Assembly: GCA_963730165.1 (NCBI GenBank) | Contig: CAVSQS010000008.1 | Coordinates: 248,001 to 312,000 of the forward strand | Origin: DASSQJ01 sp963730165 | GTDB taxonomy: Bacteria > Actinomycetota > Actinomycetes > Actinomycetales > Dermatophilaceae | Direction: 5' to 3' | Length of the DNA: 64,000 nt | Shown here: positions 32,103 through 41,026 of the stretch, in pieces | Numbering within the stretch: position 1 is the first letter of the stretch | How the letters are laid out: the number at the start of each line of letters is the position of its first letter | Program-made: the position numbers and the translations under genes | The notes under the pieces: generated by a model | What the model was told of the DNA's origin: nothing | Databases searched by the model: none | What the model saw: the letters and a program-made list of their open reading frames with translations, nothing else

Positions 32103-33995
32103 ATGACCGCCGACGCCCACGCCGACGGCCACCCGCCGGAGGAGCACCACGACGAGCTGCGCGACCACGCGCGGCTCGGCGGCTACCGGCTGGTCCAGCG
32201 CCTCGGCGAGGGCGGGATGGGGGTGGTCCACCTCGCGCTCGACGGGCACGGCCGGGCCGTCGCGGTCAAGGTGCTCCGGCCGAGCGTCGCCCACGACCCG
32301 GCCGCCCGGGCCCGGCTCTCCCGCGAGGTCGAGACGCTCAGCCGCATCCGCAGCCCCCGGGTCGCCCCCGTCGTCGACGCCGACGTCGACGGCGACACGC
32401 CCTACGTCGTCACCCGCTACGTACCCGGCCCGCCGCTCGACGAGTACGTCGAGGAGCACGGGCCGCTGCCCCCCGCCGACCTGCACCGGGTGGCGGCCGG
32501 GCTCGCCGAGGCCCTCGACGCGATCCACGCCGTCGACGTCGTCCACCGCGACGTCAAGCCCGGCAACGTCCTCCTCGTCGACGGCGACCCCGTCCTCATC
32601 GACTTCGGGATCGCCCACGTCGTCGACGACGTCCGGCTCACGAGCACCGGCCTCGTCATGGGCACGCCGGGGTACCTCGCGCCGGAGGTGGTCCACGGCG
32701 AGGACGTCACCCCTGCCACCGACTGGTGGGGATGGGCGGCGACGACCGCCTTCGCCGCGACCGGCACCCCGCCGTTCGGGCGCGGGCCGATGAACGCCGT
32801 GCTCGCGCGGGTCGCCGCGGGCGAGCCCGACCTGCGCGCCGTCGACCCGCGGATCGAACCGCTGCTCTACGCCGCGCTCTCGCCGTACCCGCCCGAGCGA
32901 CCCCACCAGGCCGAGGTCGTCCGCGCCCTCGAGCGGTTCGCCCACGGCGCGCCGGTCACCGAGGCGATCGAGGTCCGGCGGGTGCGGGCCGAGCCGACCG
33001 AGCGGCTCGACGCCACGAACACCGCGGCCCTGCCGACGGCGGGTGCCGCGGGTGCCGCGGGTGCGGCGGGTGCCGCTGCCGGCGCCGCGGCCGCCCGGGT
33101 CGCGCCGCCGCCCCCGGCCGTGCCGCCCGTCGCGCCCCGGGTCGCCCCCCGGCCCGCGCCCGGCGCCGGCCACCCGGCCGGGCCCCCCGGCTGGGAGCAG
33201 GCCCGCCCCGCGGGGCAGAGCCAGCCCGCGCCGCCCGCCGCCGCCTCGCCGCGGACCCTGCCGCCGCCCCAGCCGGCCCCACGGCAGCTCCCGCCGCCCG
33301 GGCAGGAGGGCAGGCCCGGTCAGCCGGTGCCCGAGGGCGAGTCCGACTGGGACGCCGCCCGCTACGGCCACGGCCCGCACGCCGACCCCCGCATCGGCCG
33401 GCCGGCACGCTCCGGGACGCTGCTCGCCCTGCTCGCCCTCCTCGCCGCGCTGACCGCCGCCGCGCCCCTCGTCGCGGTCATCGCCCTCGCCGGGTGGACG
33501 GCGCTCGCCCGCACCGCCGACCGTTCGGTCACCTCGCTCGTCATGCGCCGCCACGAGCGGGGCCCGCGCGGCTCCGACGTCGCGGTCGCCGTGGCGAGCG
33601 GGCCCTGGCACCTCCTCGTCGGCGTCGTCGGAGCGCTCGTCGCCCTCGTCGTGCCGCTGTTCGTCGGGGTCTGTGCGATGTTCGCCGGGACCCTCGCGGC
33701 GAGCGCCGTCACCGGGTCCACGGTCGCCGCGGACGCCGTCGTGCCGCTGCTCGCGGCGGGGACCTTCGCCGGTCTCACCGGGTGGTGGGGCCCGGGCGGC
33801 GCGAGCCTGCGCCGCGGCAGCCGCAGCATCGTGCGCGGCCTCACCCCGAACGACCTGCTCCGCAAGGCGGTCGCCACCGCGCTGCTCGTCGCGGCGGCCG
33901 CGTTCCTCACCTCCGCCGTCACCGGCCTCGGCCCCGCCTGGTGGCCCCTGAGCGAGGCCCCGTCGTGGGTCGACAGCGTGGTGCCGGCCCTGTGA
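32103..33995 (+). CDS. Serine/threonine protein kinase (PknB-like)
   Basis: 630 residues. The kinase domain (~25-280) has GEGGMGVV (glycine loop), VAVKVL (lysine), VVHRDVKPGNVLL (catalytic loop), IDFGIAHV (DFG) and GTPGYLAPEV (activation segment end), all intact. A long Ala/Pro-rich linker (~310-440) follows, then three to four hydrophobic segments, unlike PknB which ends in outer PASTA repeats. GTGA overlap with the ThrE-type exporter gene suggests shared regulation of, or phosphorylation in, the same membrane process (inference). Confidence 0.88.
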   Translation: MTADAHADGHPPEEHHDELRDHARLGGYRLVQRLGEGGMGVVHLALDGHGRAVAVKVLRPSVAHDPAARARLSREVETLSRIRSPRVAPVVDADVDGDTPYVVTRYVPGPPLDEYVEEHGPLPPADLHRVAAGLAEALDAIHAVDVVHRDVKPGNVLLVDGDPVLIDFGIAHVVDDVRLTSTGLVMGTPGYLAPEVVHGEDVTPATDWWGWAATTAFAATGTPPFGRGPMNAVLARVAAGEPDLRAVDPRIEPLLYAALSPYPPERPHQAEVVRALERFAHGAPVTEAIEVRRVRAEPTERLDATNTAALPTAGAAGAAGAAGAAAGAAAARVAPPPPAVPPVAPRVAPRPAPGAGHPAGPPGWEQARPAGQSQPAPPAAASPRTLPPPQPAPRQLPPPGQEGRPGQPVPEGESDWDAARYGHGPHADPRIGRPARSGTLLALLALLAALTAAAPLVAVIALAGWTALARTADRSVTSLVMRRHERGPRGSDVAVAVASGPWHLLVGVVGALVALVVPLFVGVCAMFAGTLAASAVTGSTVAADAVVPLLAAGTFAGLTGWWGPGGASLRRGSRSIVRGLTPNDLLRKAVATALLVAAAAFLTSAVTGLGPAWWPLSEAPSWVDSVVPAL

Positions 33996-35488
33996 GCACG
34001 CCGAGGGAACGACGACCGCGCATCCTGCGTGGCGACCTGCCGACCGAGCCGATGCCGATGCTCGACCTGCTCCGGCGCACGCCGTACCGGCACACCCGCA
34101 TCCCCGGCACGGCGGCCGAGGACGCCGCCGTGCGGCGGGCGCTCGACCTCGCCGTCCGGGTCGGCGAGCTGATGCTGCGCTGCGGCGCCGGCGCCCCCCA
34201 GGTCGAGGGCAGCGTGGCCGCCGTGGCCGCCGCCGCGGGGGTGGACCGGCTCGACCTCGACATCACCCTGCAGTCCCTCCTCCTCCAGGCGACGAGCAGC
34301 AACGGGCACACGCACACCCTCCTGCGCGTCGTGCGCCGCAGCCGGTTCGACTACGCCCGGCTCGTCGCGGTGCACCGGCTCGTCGAGGCGCTCGTCGCCG
34401 GCGAGGTGACCCCCGACGAGGCGGCCGAGCGGCTGCGCTCGATCAAGCGGCATCCGCGCAACTTCCCGTCGTGGGCGACCTCCGTCGCGAGCGCGCTGCT
34501 CGCGTCGGCGGTCGCGGTGATGATCGGGGCCAGCGCGCTCGTCGCCGGGGTGACGATCGTCGTCGTCCTCGCCGTGGCCGGACTCTCCCAGCTGCTCGGG
34601 CGGATCGACCTTCCGGAGTTCTACGGCAACGCGATCAACTCGTTCGCCGCGACGCTCATGGCCGGCGGCTTCTTCGCCCTCGGGGCGGCCGGCCACATCG
34701 GGATCGGCGGCACCGACTTCGCCTTCGTCGTCGCCGGCGGCATCGTCGCGATGCTGCCGGGGCGCACCATGGCCGCGGCGATCGAGGACGTCCTCTTCGG
34801 CTACCCGCTCACCGGCGCCGGCCGGCTGCTCGGGGTGCTGCTCTCGCTCACCGGCCTGATCATCGGCATCGCCACCGGGCTGTCGGTGATGCTCGCGATC
34901 ACCGAGCTCGTCGGCGCCGACTTCGTCTCCCCGACGGTCCTCGACCTGCGGATGGGGCAGGGTCCCGTCGTGCCGGCGCTCTTCGGCGCGTTCGTCGTCG
35001 GCCTGGCCGCCGCGGTCACGGCGCAGAGCCGGCGCTCGCTCATCTTCCCGACCGGGCTGCTCACCGTGGCCGGCGCCGCGACGGCCGCGGTCCTCGTGCG
35101 CACCGGGGCGATCGGGATCATCACCGCCACGGGCCTGGCCGCGGTCCTGCTCGGCGTCGCAGGGCGGGTCGTCGCGCAGCGGATGAACGCGCCGTCGATG
35201 GTGCTCGTCGTCCCGGCCACCTTCGGCCTGCTCCCCGGTCTGACGATCTTCCGCGGCCTCTACGAGCTCGTCGCCTCGGGGTCAAGCCCGGGGTCACTGA
35301 CGATCCAGGCCGGCATCACGACCCTGCTGGGGGCCGGGGCGGTGCTCCTCGCCATCGCGTCCGGGTCGGTGCTCGGGGAGATCCTCGCCGCGCCGTTCGA
35401 CCGGCGTTCCCGGGGGGAGCCGGCGAAGGCGGCCGCGGAGGAGGCGAGCGACCCCGGCGGGGACAGGGAGGCGCGCGAGCAGGGCTGA
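33992..35488 (+). CDS. ThrE-family threonine/serine exporter
   Basis: 498-residue membrane protein of the ThrE/YjjP-YjjB type fused in one chain. The N-terminal cytoplasmic/DUF1212 half includes LMLRCGAGAPQVEGSV and ITLQSLLLQATSS; the membrane core (~150-290) is followed by the second hydrophobic half (~320-470). It exports threonine and serine in characterised members. GTG 33992 overlaps the kinase stop by 4 bases. Confidence 0.88.
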   Translation: MSTPRERRPRILRGDLPTEPMPMLDLLRRTPYRHTRIPGTAAEDAAVRRALDLAVRVGELMLRCGAGAPQVEGSVAAVAAAAGVDRLDLDITLQSLLLQATSSNGHTHTLLRVVRRSRFDYARLVAVHRLVEALVAGEVTPDEAAERLRSIKRHPRNFPSWATSVASALLASAVAVMIGASALVAGVTIVVVLAVAGLSQLLGRIDLPEFYGNAINSFAATLMAGGFFALGAAGHIGIGGTDFAFVVAGGIVAMLPGRTMAAAIEDVLFGYPLTGAGRLLGVLLSLTGLIIGIATGLSVMLAITELVGADFVSPTVLDLRMGQGPVVPALFGAFVVGLAAAVTAQSRRSLIFPTGLLTVAGAATAAVLVRTGAIGIITATGLAAVLLGVAGRVVAQRMNAPSMVLVVPATFGLLPGLTIFRGLYELVASGSSPGSLTIQAGITTLLGAGAVLLAIASGSVLGEILAAPFDRRSRGEPAKAAAEEASDPGGDREAREQG

Positions 35489-35568
35489 GCAGGCGCCGGC
35501 TGCGGTCCGGTGCTGAGACGCCCCTGAGATGCGGTGGGGCGCTGTCAGGGGGCCCGGCGCGCGCCACC

Positions 35569-35574
35569 TACCCT
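35569..35574 (+). promoter_or_regulatory. -10 box (TACCCT), probably leaderless
   Basis: TACCCT ends 6 bases before the ATG of the LCP gene. Confidence 0.5.
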
Positions 35575-35580
35575 CGTGCC

Positions 35581-36669
35581 ATGCGTGCCCGCTCCCTGCT
35601 CGTCGTGACCCTCGCCGCCGGCCTGCTCGGCGCCTGCTCGGGCACGCCGGAGCCCGCCGCGCCGACCTCGTCGCCCACCCCGGCCACGACGTCGGCGTCG
35701 GCGACGCCCACCCCGACCCCGGACGTCGTCGTCGAGGGCGCCGACGATGCGCTCACCGCGGCGGTGGCGAAGGTCTACCAGGGGCAGAGCGGCATCCGGG
35801 CCACGGCGAAGCTCGGCAGCTGGGGCAAGGAGAAGGTCGCCGTCGTCACCTCGGGCGACGACGTCACCCTCGCCGTCGGGCCCCGGTGGAAGGTCGTCGG
35901 CGGCTGGTGGCCGTCGCTCGACAAGGGGCCGGACCTCGGCGGCGGGCCGCGCTTCGTCCTCGTCGTCGGGTCCGACGCGCGCGGGACCAGTCTCCAGGGC
36001 AGCCGCGGCGACACCCTGCAGATCATCGGCATCGACGGCAAGGGCGGCGGCGGCATCGTCGGCATCCCGCGCGACCTCTGGGTGCCGCTCTCGACCGGGG
36101 GGACGGCGAAGATCAACGCGGCGTTCGCCTACGGCGGCGGCAAGGCGCAGCTCGCCACGGTCAAGCGGCTCTCCGGGCTGCCGATCGAGGGCTACGTCGT
36201 CACCGGGTTCGCCGGCTTCCGCAAGATCGTCGACGAGTCCGGCGGGCTGACGCTGACCATCGATAAGGCGTTCACCTTCCTCGGGATGCTCGACGTCAAG
36301 GCGGGCAAGCAGAAGGCCGACGGCAACACCGCACTCGCGTACGCGCGCGAGCGCAAGTCGCTGCCGGACGGTGACTTCGGACGCTCCCGGCACCAGCAGG
36401 AGATCCTCCTCGCCGCCGGTGTGGCAGCCCGGCTCGCCGGTCCCGCGGGGCTGCCGCGGCAGATGACGATCACCTCGAAGTACGTCCGGACCGACCTGTC
36501 CGCAGAGGACGCGCTCACCTTCCTCGCCGCCTTCTACCGGCTCGACCCGACCAAGGTCGGGCACGAGGTGGTGCCGGGGTCGATCGGCACCGCCGACGGG
36601 CAGTCGATCGTCAGGGTCACCTCGGGGACCGAGGCGGTCTTCGCCAAGTTCCGGGACGGCCGGCTCTGA
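35581..36669 (+). CDS. LytR-CpsA-Psr (LCP) family cell-wall ligase, lipoprotein form
   Basis: 362-residue secreted protein with signal peptide and lipobox LLGACS (cysteine near residue 19), a Ser/Thr/Pro linker, and an LCP domain from ~110: VLVVGSDARG, SRGDTLQIIGID and GIPRDLWVPL hold the conserved Arg/Asp residues, and FGRSRHQQEILLA is the C-terminal motif. LCP proteins attach teichoic acids or other glycans to peptidoglycan. Lipoprotein anchoring instead of an N-terminal helix is less usual. The HAD gene overlaps its stop. Confidence 0.87.
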   Translation: MRARSLLVVTLAAGLLGACSGTPEPAAPTSSPTPATTSASATPTPTPDVVVEGADDALTAAVAKVYQGQSGIRATAKLGSWGKEKVAVVTSGDDVTLAVGPRWKVVGGWWPSLDKGPDLGGGPRFVLVVGSDARGTSLQGSRGDTLQIIGIDGKGGGGIVGIPRDLWVPLSTGGTAKINAAFAYGGGKAQLATVKRLSGLPIEGYVVTGFAGFRKIVDESGGLTLTIDKAFTFLGMLDVKAGKQKADGNTALAYARERKSLPDGDFGRSRHQQEILLAAGVAARLAGPAGLPRQMTITSKYVRTDLSAEDALTFLAAFYRLDPTKVGHEVVPGSIGTADGQSIVRVTSGTEAVFAKFRDGRL

Positions 36670-37499
36670 CCGGGGCCGGGCGCCGGGCGGTCTTCCTCGA
36701 CGTCGACGGCACGTACGAGTCGCACGGCCGGGTCCCGCCCGGCCACGAGGCCGTCGTGCGGGCGGCCCGAGCCAACGGTCACCTCGTCCTGCTCTGCACC
36801 GGCCGGCCGCGCTCGATGGTGGCGCCCCGGGTGCTGCGCGCCGGCTTCGACGGGCTCGTCCTCGGCGCCGGGTGCCACGTGCTCGTCGGGGAGACGGTGC
36901 TCGCCGACCGCCGGTTCCCGCCCGGGCTCGCCGCGCGGGTGGTGTCGGTGCTCGACGACCACGACGTCGCGTACGTCCTCGAGTCACCGGAGGCGCTCTG
37001 GGGGCGGCCCGGGGTCGACGCCCGGCTGCGGCGGCTCATCGACGACCGGCTCCGCCCCGCGGGGTACGTCGGTGGCGGGCCGTCGGACATCCTCGAGGTG
37101 CTCGTGACGACCGACGACCTCGACGAGCGCTCGTTCGGGAAGGTCGTCTTCTTCGACTCGCCGGTGCCGATGGCGGTGCTCGTCGACGCGCTGGGCGATG
37201 GGGTGCACGTCGACCGGAGCTCGATCCCGGGGATGGGGGAGTCGGCGGGGGAGATCTCGGTCGACGGGGTCCACAAGGCGGTCGGGGTGCGGGAGGTCAT
37301 CGAGCACGTCGGGCTCTCCCGGGAGGACGTCGTCGCGGTGGGGGACGGCCCGAACGACGTGGAGATGCTCGAGTACGCGGGGCTCGGGGTGGCCGTCGAG
37401 GGCTCGGACCCGGCGCTGCTCGCCGTGGCCGACCGGACGTGCCCGGGGCCGGACGCCGAGGGGCTGGTGGCGCTGTTCACCGACCTCGGGCTGGTGTGA
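36666..37499 (+). CDS. HAD-superfamily (Cof-type) phosphatase, probable CTG start
   Basis: 277-residue sugar-phosphatase-like hydrolase. Motif I DVDGT (nucleophile aspartate) lies at residues ~11-15, motif II in LLCTGRP, and motif III/IV in VAVGDGPNDVEMLEYAG. The first ATG/GTG/TTG in frame (GTG 36756) would remove motif I. The only candidate ahead of it is CTG 36666, which overlaps the LCP stop as CTGA, just as other pairs here overlap as ATGA or GTGA. This start is inferred. The domain itself is clear. Confidence 0.8.
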   Translation: MTGAGRRAVFLDVDGTYESHGRVPPGHEAVVRAARANGHLVLLCTGRPRSMVAPRVLRAGFDGLVLGAGCHVLVGETVLADRRFPPGLAARVVSVLDDHDVAYVLESPEALWGRPGVDARLRRLIDDRLRPAGYVGGGPSDILEVLVTTDDLDERSFGKVVFFDSPVPMAVLVDALGDGVHVDRSSIPGMGESAGEISVDGVHKAVGVREVIEHVGLSREDVVAVGDGPNDVEMLEYAGLGVAVEGSDPALLAVADRTCPGPDAEGLVALFTDLGLV

Positions 37500-37579
37500 C
37501 CGGGCGGCCGGTCGGCCCTGGTGGCGCTCGCCCGGTGCGTGCAGTGGTGGGCCCCGGACCGGCGGGCGACCACGTGCCC

Positions 37580-37585
37580 TACGGT
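37580..37585 (+). promoter_or_regulatory. -10 box (TACGGT) for the GH3 gene
   Basis: TACGGT lies 62 bases before the GTG, giving a normal leader. Confidence 0.35.
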
Positions 37586-37647
37586 CGTGCTGTCGCAGGG
37601 AAGCGACGCCCACGCTGCCGCCGTCGCGGCCCGTCGAGAGGCCCCCC

Positions 37648-40035
37648 GTGAGCTCGACCACCGGCTCCCCGCCCGAGGAGAGGGCCCGGGCGATCGTCGC
37701 CCGCCTGTCCCGCGCGGAGAAGGTCCGGTTCCTGTCGGGCGCCGACTTCTGGCACACCGAGGCGCTGGCCGAGCACGGCGTGCCCTCGATGATGCTGACC
37801 GACGGCCCGCACGGGCTGCGCAAGCAGGCGGGGGCGAGCGACCACGTCGGGCTCGGCGACTCGGTACCCGCCACGTGCTTCCCGCCCGCGGTGACGCTCG
37901 GGTCGAGCTGGGACCCGGAGCTGGTCGAGGAGGTCGGCAGGGCCCTGGGCCGCGAGGCCCGGGCGGAGTCGGTCGGGGTGCTCCTCGGGCCGGGCCTGAA
38001 CCTCAAGCGCCACCCCGCCGGCGGCCGCAACTTCGAGTACCTCTCCGAGGACCCCCTCCTCTCCGGCACCCTGGCCGCGGCGCTCGTGCGCGGCATCCAG
38101 GCCGAAGGGGTGGCGGCCTGCCTCAAGCACTTCGCGGTCAACAACCAGGAGGGCTGGCGAATGCGCCTCGACACGGTCGTCGACGAGCGCACCCTGCGCG
38201 AGCTGTACCTCTCCGGCTTCGAGATCGCGGTCGCCGGCTCCGACCCGTGGACCCTGATGACGGCCTACAACAAGGTGAACGGCGAGCACGTCGGCGAGTC
38301 CCGGCGCCTCGTCACGGACGTCCTCCGCGAGGAGTGGGGGTTCGGCGGGCTCGTCGTCAGCGACTGGCTCGCGGTCGCCGACCGGCCGGCGAGCCTCAAC
38401 GCCGGCCTCGACCTCGAGATGCCGTCGAGCGCCGGTGCCTGGGATGCCCGGGTGCTGGCCGCGCTCGAGTCGGGGGAGCTGGAGGAGTCTCAGCTCGACC
38501 AGTCGTGCGTGCGGCTCGTCACGCTCGTCCTGCGGACCACCGCCGAGCGGGCGGCCCGCCGCGCCGAGCCCGCGGACGTCGAGGCCCACCACCGCCTCGC
38601 TCGCCGGGCAGCCGTGGCGGGGACGGTGCTCCTCACCAACGACGGCATCCTCCCGCTACGCCCGAGCGGGCGGATCGCGCTCGTCGGCGCCTTCGCGCGG
38701 TCCCCCCGCTACCAGGGCGCGGGCAGCTCGCTGGTGAACCCGACCCGGCTCGACACCGCGCTGGACGCGATGCGCGCGCGGCTCGGCGAGGACGCCCGGC
38801 TCGACCACGCCCGCGGCTACGACCCGGTGACCGGGGCGACGACGCCCGAGCTGCTCGCCGAGGCACGTCGGGTCGCGGCGGCCGCCGACGTCGTCGTCCT
38901 CATGGTCGGGCTCCCGGCCGCCCACGAGTCCGAGGGCTTCGACCGCACGACGCTGCGCCTGCCGGCCGACCACGACACGCTCGTCGACGTCGTCACCGCG
39001 GCCAACGCCCGCACGGTCGTCGTGCTGAGCAACGGTGGAGCGGTCGAGATCCCCTGGGCCGAGCGGCCGGCCGCCCTCGTCGAGGCCCACCTCGGTGGCC
39101 AGGCGAGTGGCTCGGCCCTCGTCGACGTGCTGTTCGGTGACGCGGAGCCGGCCGGGCGGCTCGCCGAGAGCCTGCCCGTGGCCGCCGCCGAGCTCCCCGC
39201 CCACCGCAACTTCTCGAACCACCCCACCCAGGTCCAGTACCGGGAGACCCTCCACGTCGGCTACCGCTTCCACGACACCTTCGGCGTGGCCCCGCGGTTC
39301 TGCTTCGGCCACGGCCTCGGCTACACGAGCTTCGGGTACACCGACCTGTCCGTGGACGGGACCGGCACCGACCTCGTCGTCGCGGTCACGGTGACTAACA
39401 CCGGGCACCGTGCCGGGTCGGAGGTCGTCCAGGTCTACGTCCACGACGTGGCCTCCTCGGTCCACCGCCCCGAGCAGGAGCTGAAGGGCTTCGCCAAGGT
39501 CCTCCTCGAGCCGGGGGAGGACCGTCGGGTCGAGATCCCCCTCGGCCGGCGCGCCTTCGCCGTCTACGACGTCGCCTCCGCGTCGTGGGCCGTCGAGGCC
39601 GGGGAGTTCGAGCTGCGGGTCGGGGCGTCCTCGCGCGGCATCCGCGCGAGGGCCCGGGTCGACATCGCCTCCGACGACCTCGTCACGCCGGTCCCCGCCC
39701 CGTCGTCACCGGTGGCGACGGATGCCGAGTTCAGCGCGCTGCTCGGCCGGCCGGTGCCCGACCCGGCGCCGCTGCTGCCGTTGCACGAGGACTCGACCAT
39801 CGACGACCTCCGGCGGGTGGTCGCCGGCAGGCCGCTGCGCGCGCTGCTGCTGCGCGCCGTCAGCCGACAGGTCGACCTGGCGGACGCCGACCCGGCGACC
39901 CGGGGCATGCTCGAGGCCGTCCTCGGCCAGATGCCGCTGCGCGCCATCGTGGCCGGCTCCCGGGGCAGGGTCTCCTTCCGGGCGCTCCGCGCCCTGCTCC
40001 GGAGCCTCAACGCCACCTCCAGGCGCCCCCGGTGA
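37648..40035 (+). CDS. GH3 family beta-glucosidase-like glycoside hydrolase
   Basis: 795 residues, no signal peptide, so cytoplasmic. The GH3 N-terminal barrel contains MMLTDGPHGLRKQ near residue 50, GPGLNLKRHPAGGRNFEY, CLKHFAVNNQE, and the nucleophile aspartate in GGLVVSDWLAV near residue 245. The second domain has GTVLLTNDGILPL, and a fibronectin III-like domain (VTVTNTGHRAGSEVVQVYV) follows. About 130 extra C-terminal residues form a helical tail. It probably cleaves imported beta-glucosides; the UgpC ATPase at 30.2 kb could serve the importer (inference). Confidence 0.9.
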   Translation: MSSTTGSPPEERARAIVARLSRAEKVRFLSGADFWHTEALAEHGVPSMMLTDGPHGLRKQAGASDHVGLGDSVPATCFPPAVTLGSSWDPELVEEVGRALGREARAESVGVLLGPGLNLKRHPAGGRNFEYLSEDPLLSGTLAAALVRGIQAEGVAACLKHFAVNNQEGWRMRLDTVVDERTLRELYLSGFEIAVAGSDPWTLMTAYNKVNGEHVGESRRLVTDVLREEWGFGGLVVSDWLAVADRPASLNAGLDLEMPSSAGAWDARVLAALESGELEESQLDQSCVRLVTLVLRTTAERAARRAEPADVEAHHRLARRAAVAGTVLLTNDGILPLRPSGRIALVGAFARSPRYQGAGSSLVNPTRLDTALDAMRARLGEDARLDHARGYDPVTGATTPELLAEARRVAAAADVVVLMVGLPAAHESEGFDRTTLRLPADHDTLVDVVTAANARTVVVLSNGGAVEIPWAERPAALVEAHLGGQASGSALVDVLFGDAEPAGRLAESLPVAAAELPAHRNFSNHPTQVQYRETLHVGYRFHDTFGVAPRFCFGHGLGYTSFGYTDLSVDGTGTDLVVAVTVTNTGHRAGSEVVQVYVHDVASSVHRPEQELKGFAKVLLEPGEDRRVEIPLGRRAFAVYDVASASWAVEAGEFELRVGASSRGIRARARVDIASDDLVTPVPAPSSPVATDAEFSALLGRPVPDPAPLLPLHEDSTIDDLRRVVAGRPLRALLLRAVSRQVDLADADPATRGMLEAVLGQMPLRAIVAGSRGRVSFRALRALLRSLNATSRRPR

Positions 40036-40074
40036 CCGTCGGCCCCCTGCCGCGCGTCGAGCTGGGGGAGGGTG

Positions 40075-40611
40075 TCAGCGGGGCGGGTCGAGCCCGGGCA
40101 TCAGGACCTGGCTCACGAGGCGGCGCCTCCGACCCGGCCCGGGCTCGAGCTCGAGGCGGGGAGCGATGACGGCCCGCAGGTCGTCGATGAAGTCCCGCAT
40201 CTCCTCGTCGGTGAGGTGCATCGCGTACTGGCGGTAGCCGACGAGGTCGCGGGCCAGGTCGACGTCCCCCACCTCGAGGTACCGGTCGAAGTCGCCCACC
40301 AGCCCGGCGACGAAGGTGAGGAAGGCCCGTCGGTGCTCCTCGGGGGTCATCGCGGCCACGTCGTCGGCGTCGAGGCTCGCGTTCTCGGTGCGCAGCACCA
40401 GGGTGCGCTCCACCGCCCCGCGCACCTTGCGCTCGTCCACGACGTCGAGGACCTGGGCCTCCAGCAGCGCGGCGACCTGTCGGTAGAGCGTGGCCGGGGG
40501 GACGTCGGGCACGAGGTGGCGCAGCTCCCCCGTGGTCAGCTCGCCGCGGCCGAGGAAGGCCTGGACGATCCGCAGCCTGATGGGGTGCAGGAGCACGTCG
40601 GACTGGCCCAT
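40075..40611 (-). CDS. ArsR/HTH_20-type transcriptional regulator
   Basis: 178-residue regulator. The winged helix is at residues ~5-85 (LLHPIRLRIVQAFLGRGELT, PATLYRQVAALLEAQVLDVV), followed by an alpha-helical C-terminal part (TPEEHRRAFLTFVAGLVG) like the YdfF-type regulators. ATG at 40611 has a GTG 3 bases upstream and a ribosome-like aaaggtag further out. It is divergent from a two-gene operon and shares an AT-rich operator region with it. Confidence 0.8.
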   Translation of the reverse strand: MGQSDVLLHPIRLRIVQAFLGRGELTTGELRHLVPDVPPATLYRQVAALLEAQVLDVVDERKVRGAVERTLVLRTENASLDADDVAAMTPEEHRRAFLTFVAGLVGDFDRYLEVGDVDLARDLVGYRQYAMHLTDEEMRDFIDDLRAVIAPRLELEPGPGRRRRLVSQVLMPGLDPPR

Positions 40612-40633
40612 CACCTCACTACCTTTCTCAAAG

Positions 40634-40661
40634 TTGACAATGATATCAATATGGATAACAC
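40634..40661. promoter_or_regulatory. AT-rich divergent promoter/operator
   Basis: TTGACA at 40634-40639 is a consensus -35 box and TAACAC at 40656 (16-base spacer) a plausible -10 for the + strand gene. The palindrome tgatatca (40641-40648) sits in the spacer, well placed for the divergent regulator to bind. This stretch is far more AT-rich than its surroundings. Confidence 0.5.
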
Positions 40662-40669
40662 TCTACGGC

Positions 40670-41026
40670 ATGGCGACGATCACCTCGACCCCCACCGCCC
40701 TGTCGGTCACGTTCACCCGTTGCGAGAAGGTCACCGGCCTGCTGCGTGACATCTCCGTCCCTCTCGACCGCGTCTCGGACGTCACCGAGGAGCGCGACGG
40801 TCTCGCGGCCGCCACCGGGCTTCGTGCCCCCGGTCTCGGCGTGCCCGGCCTGCGCAAGATCGGCACCTGGCGCCGCCGCGTGGACGGACGCACCACCCGC
40901 ACCGTCGTCTCGGTGCGCGCGGGCCGGCCGGCCGTCCGGATCCGGCTGCACGGCACCGGGTGGGACCAGATCCTCGTCGGCACCGCCGACGCCCACGAGC
41001 TCGCCGCCCGGCTGCGCAGGTCGTGA
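40670..41026 (+). CDS. Small protein of unknown function
   Basis: 118 residues, no signal or membrane segment, rich in Arg and Gly (GLRAPGLGVPGLRKIGTWRR), with beta-strand-like C-terminal half (TVVSVRAGRPAVRIRLHG). The ATG follows a good promoter divergent from the regulator at 40611, and its stop overlaps the next ATG by one base (TGATG). I do not recognise the family; a PH-like beta barrel is only a guess. Confidence 0.6.
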   Translation: MATITSTPTALSVTFTRCEKVTGLLRDISVPLDRVSDVTEERDGLAAATGLRAPGLGVPGLRKIGTWRRRVDGRTTRTVVSVRAGRPAVRIRLHGTGWDQILVGTADAHELAARLRRS

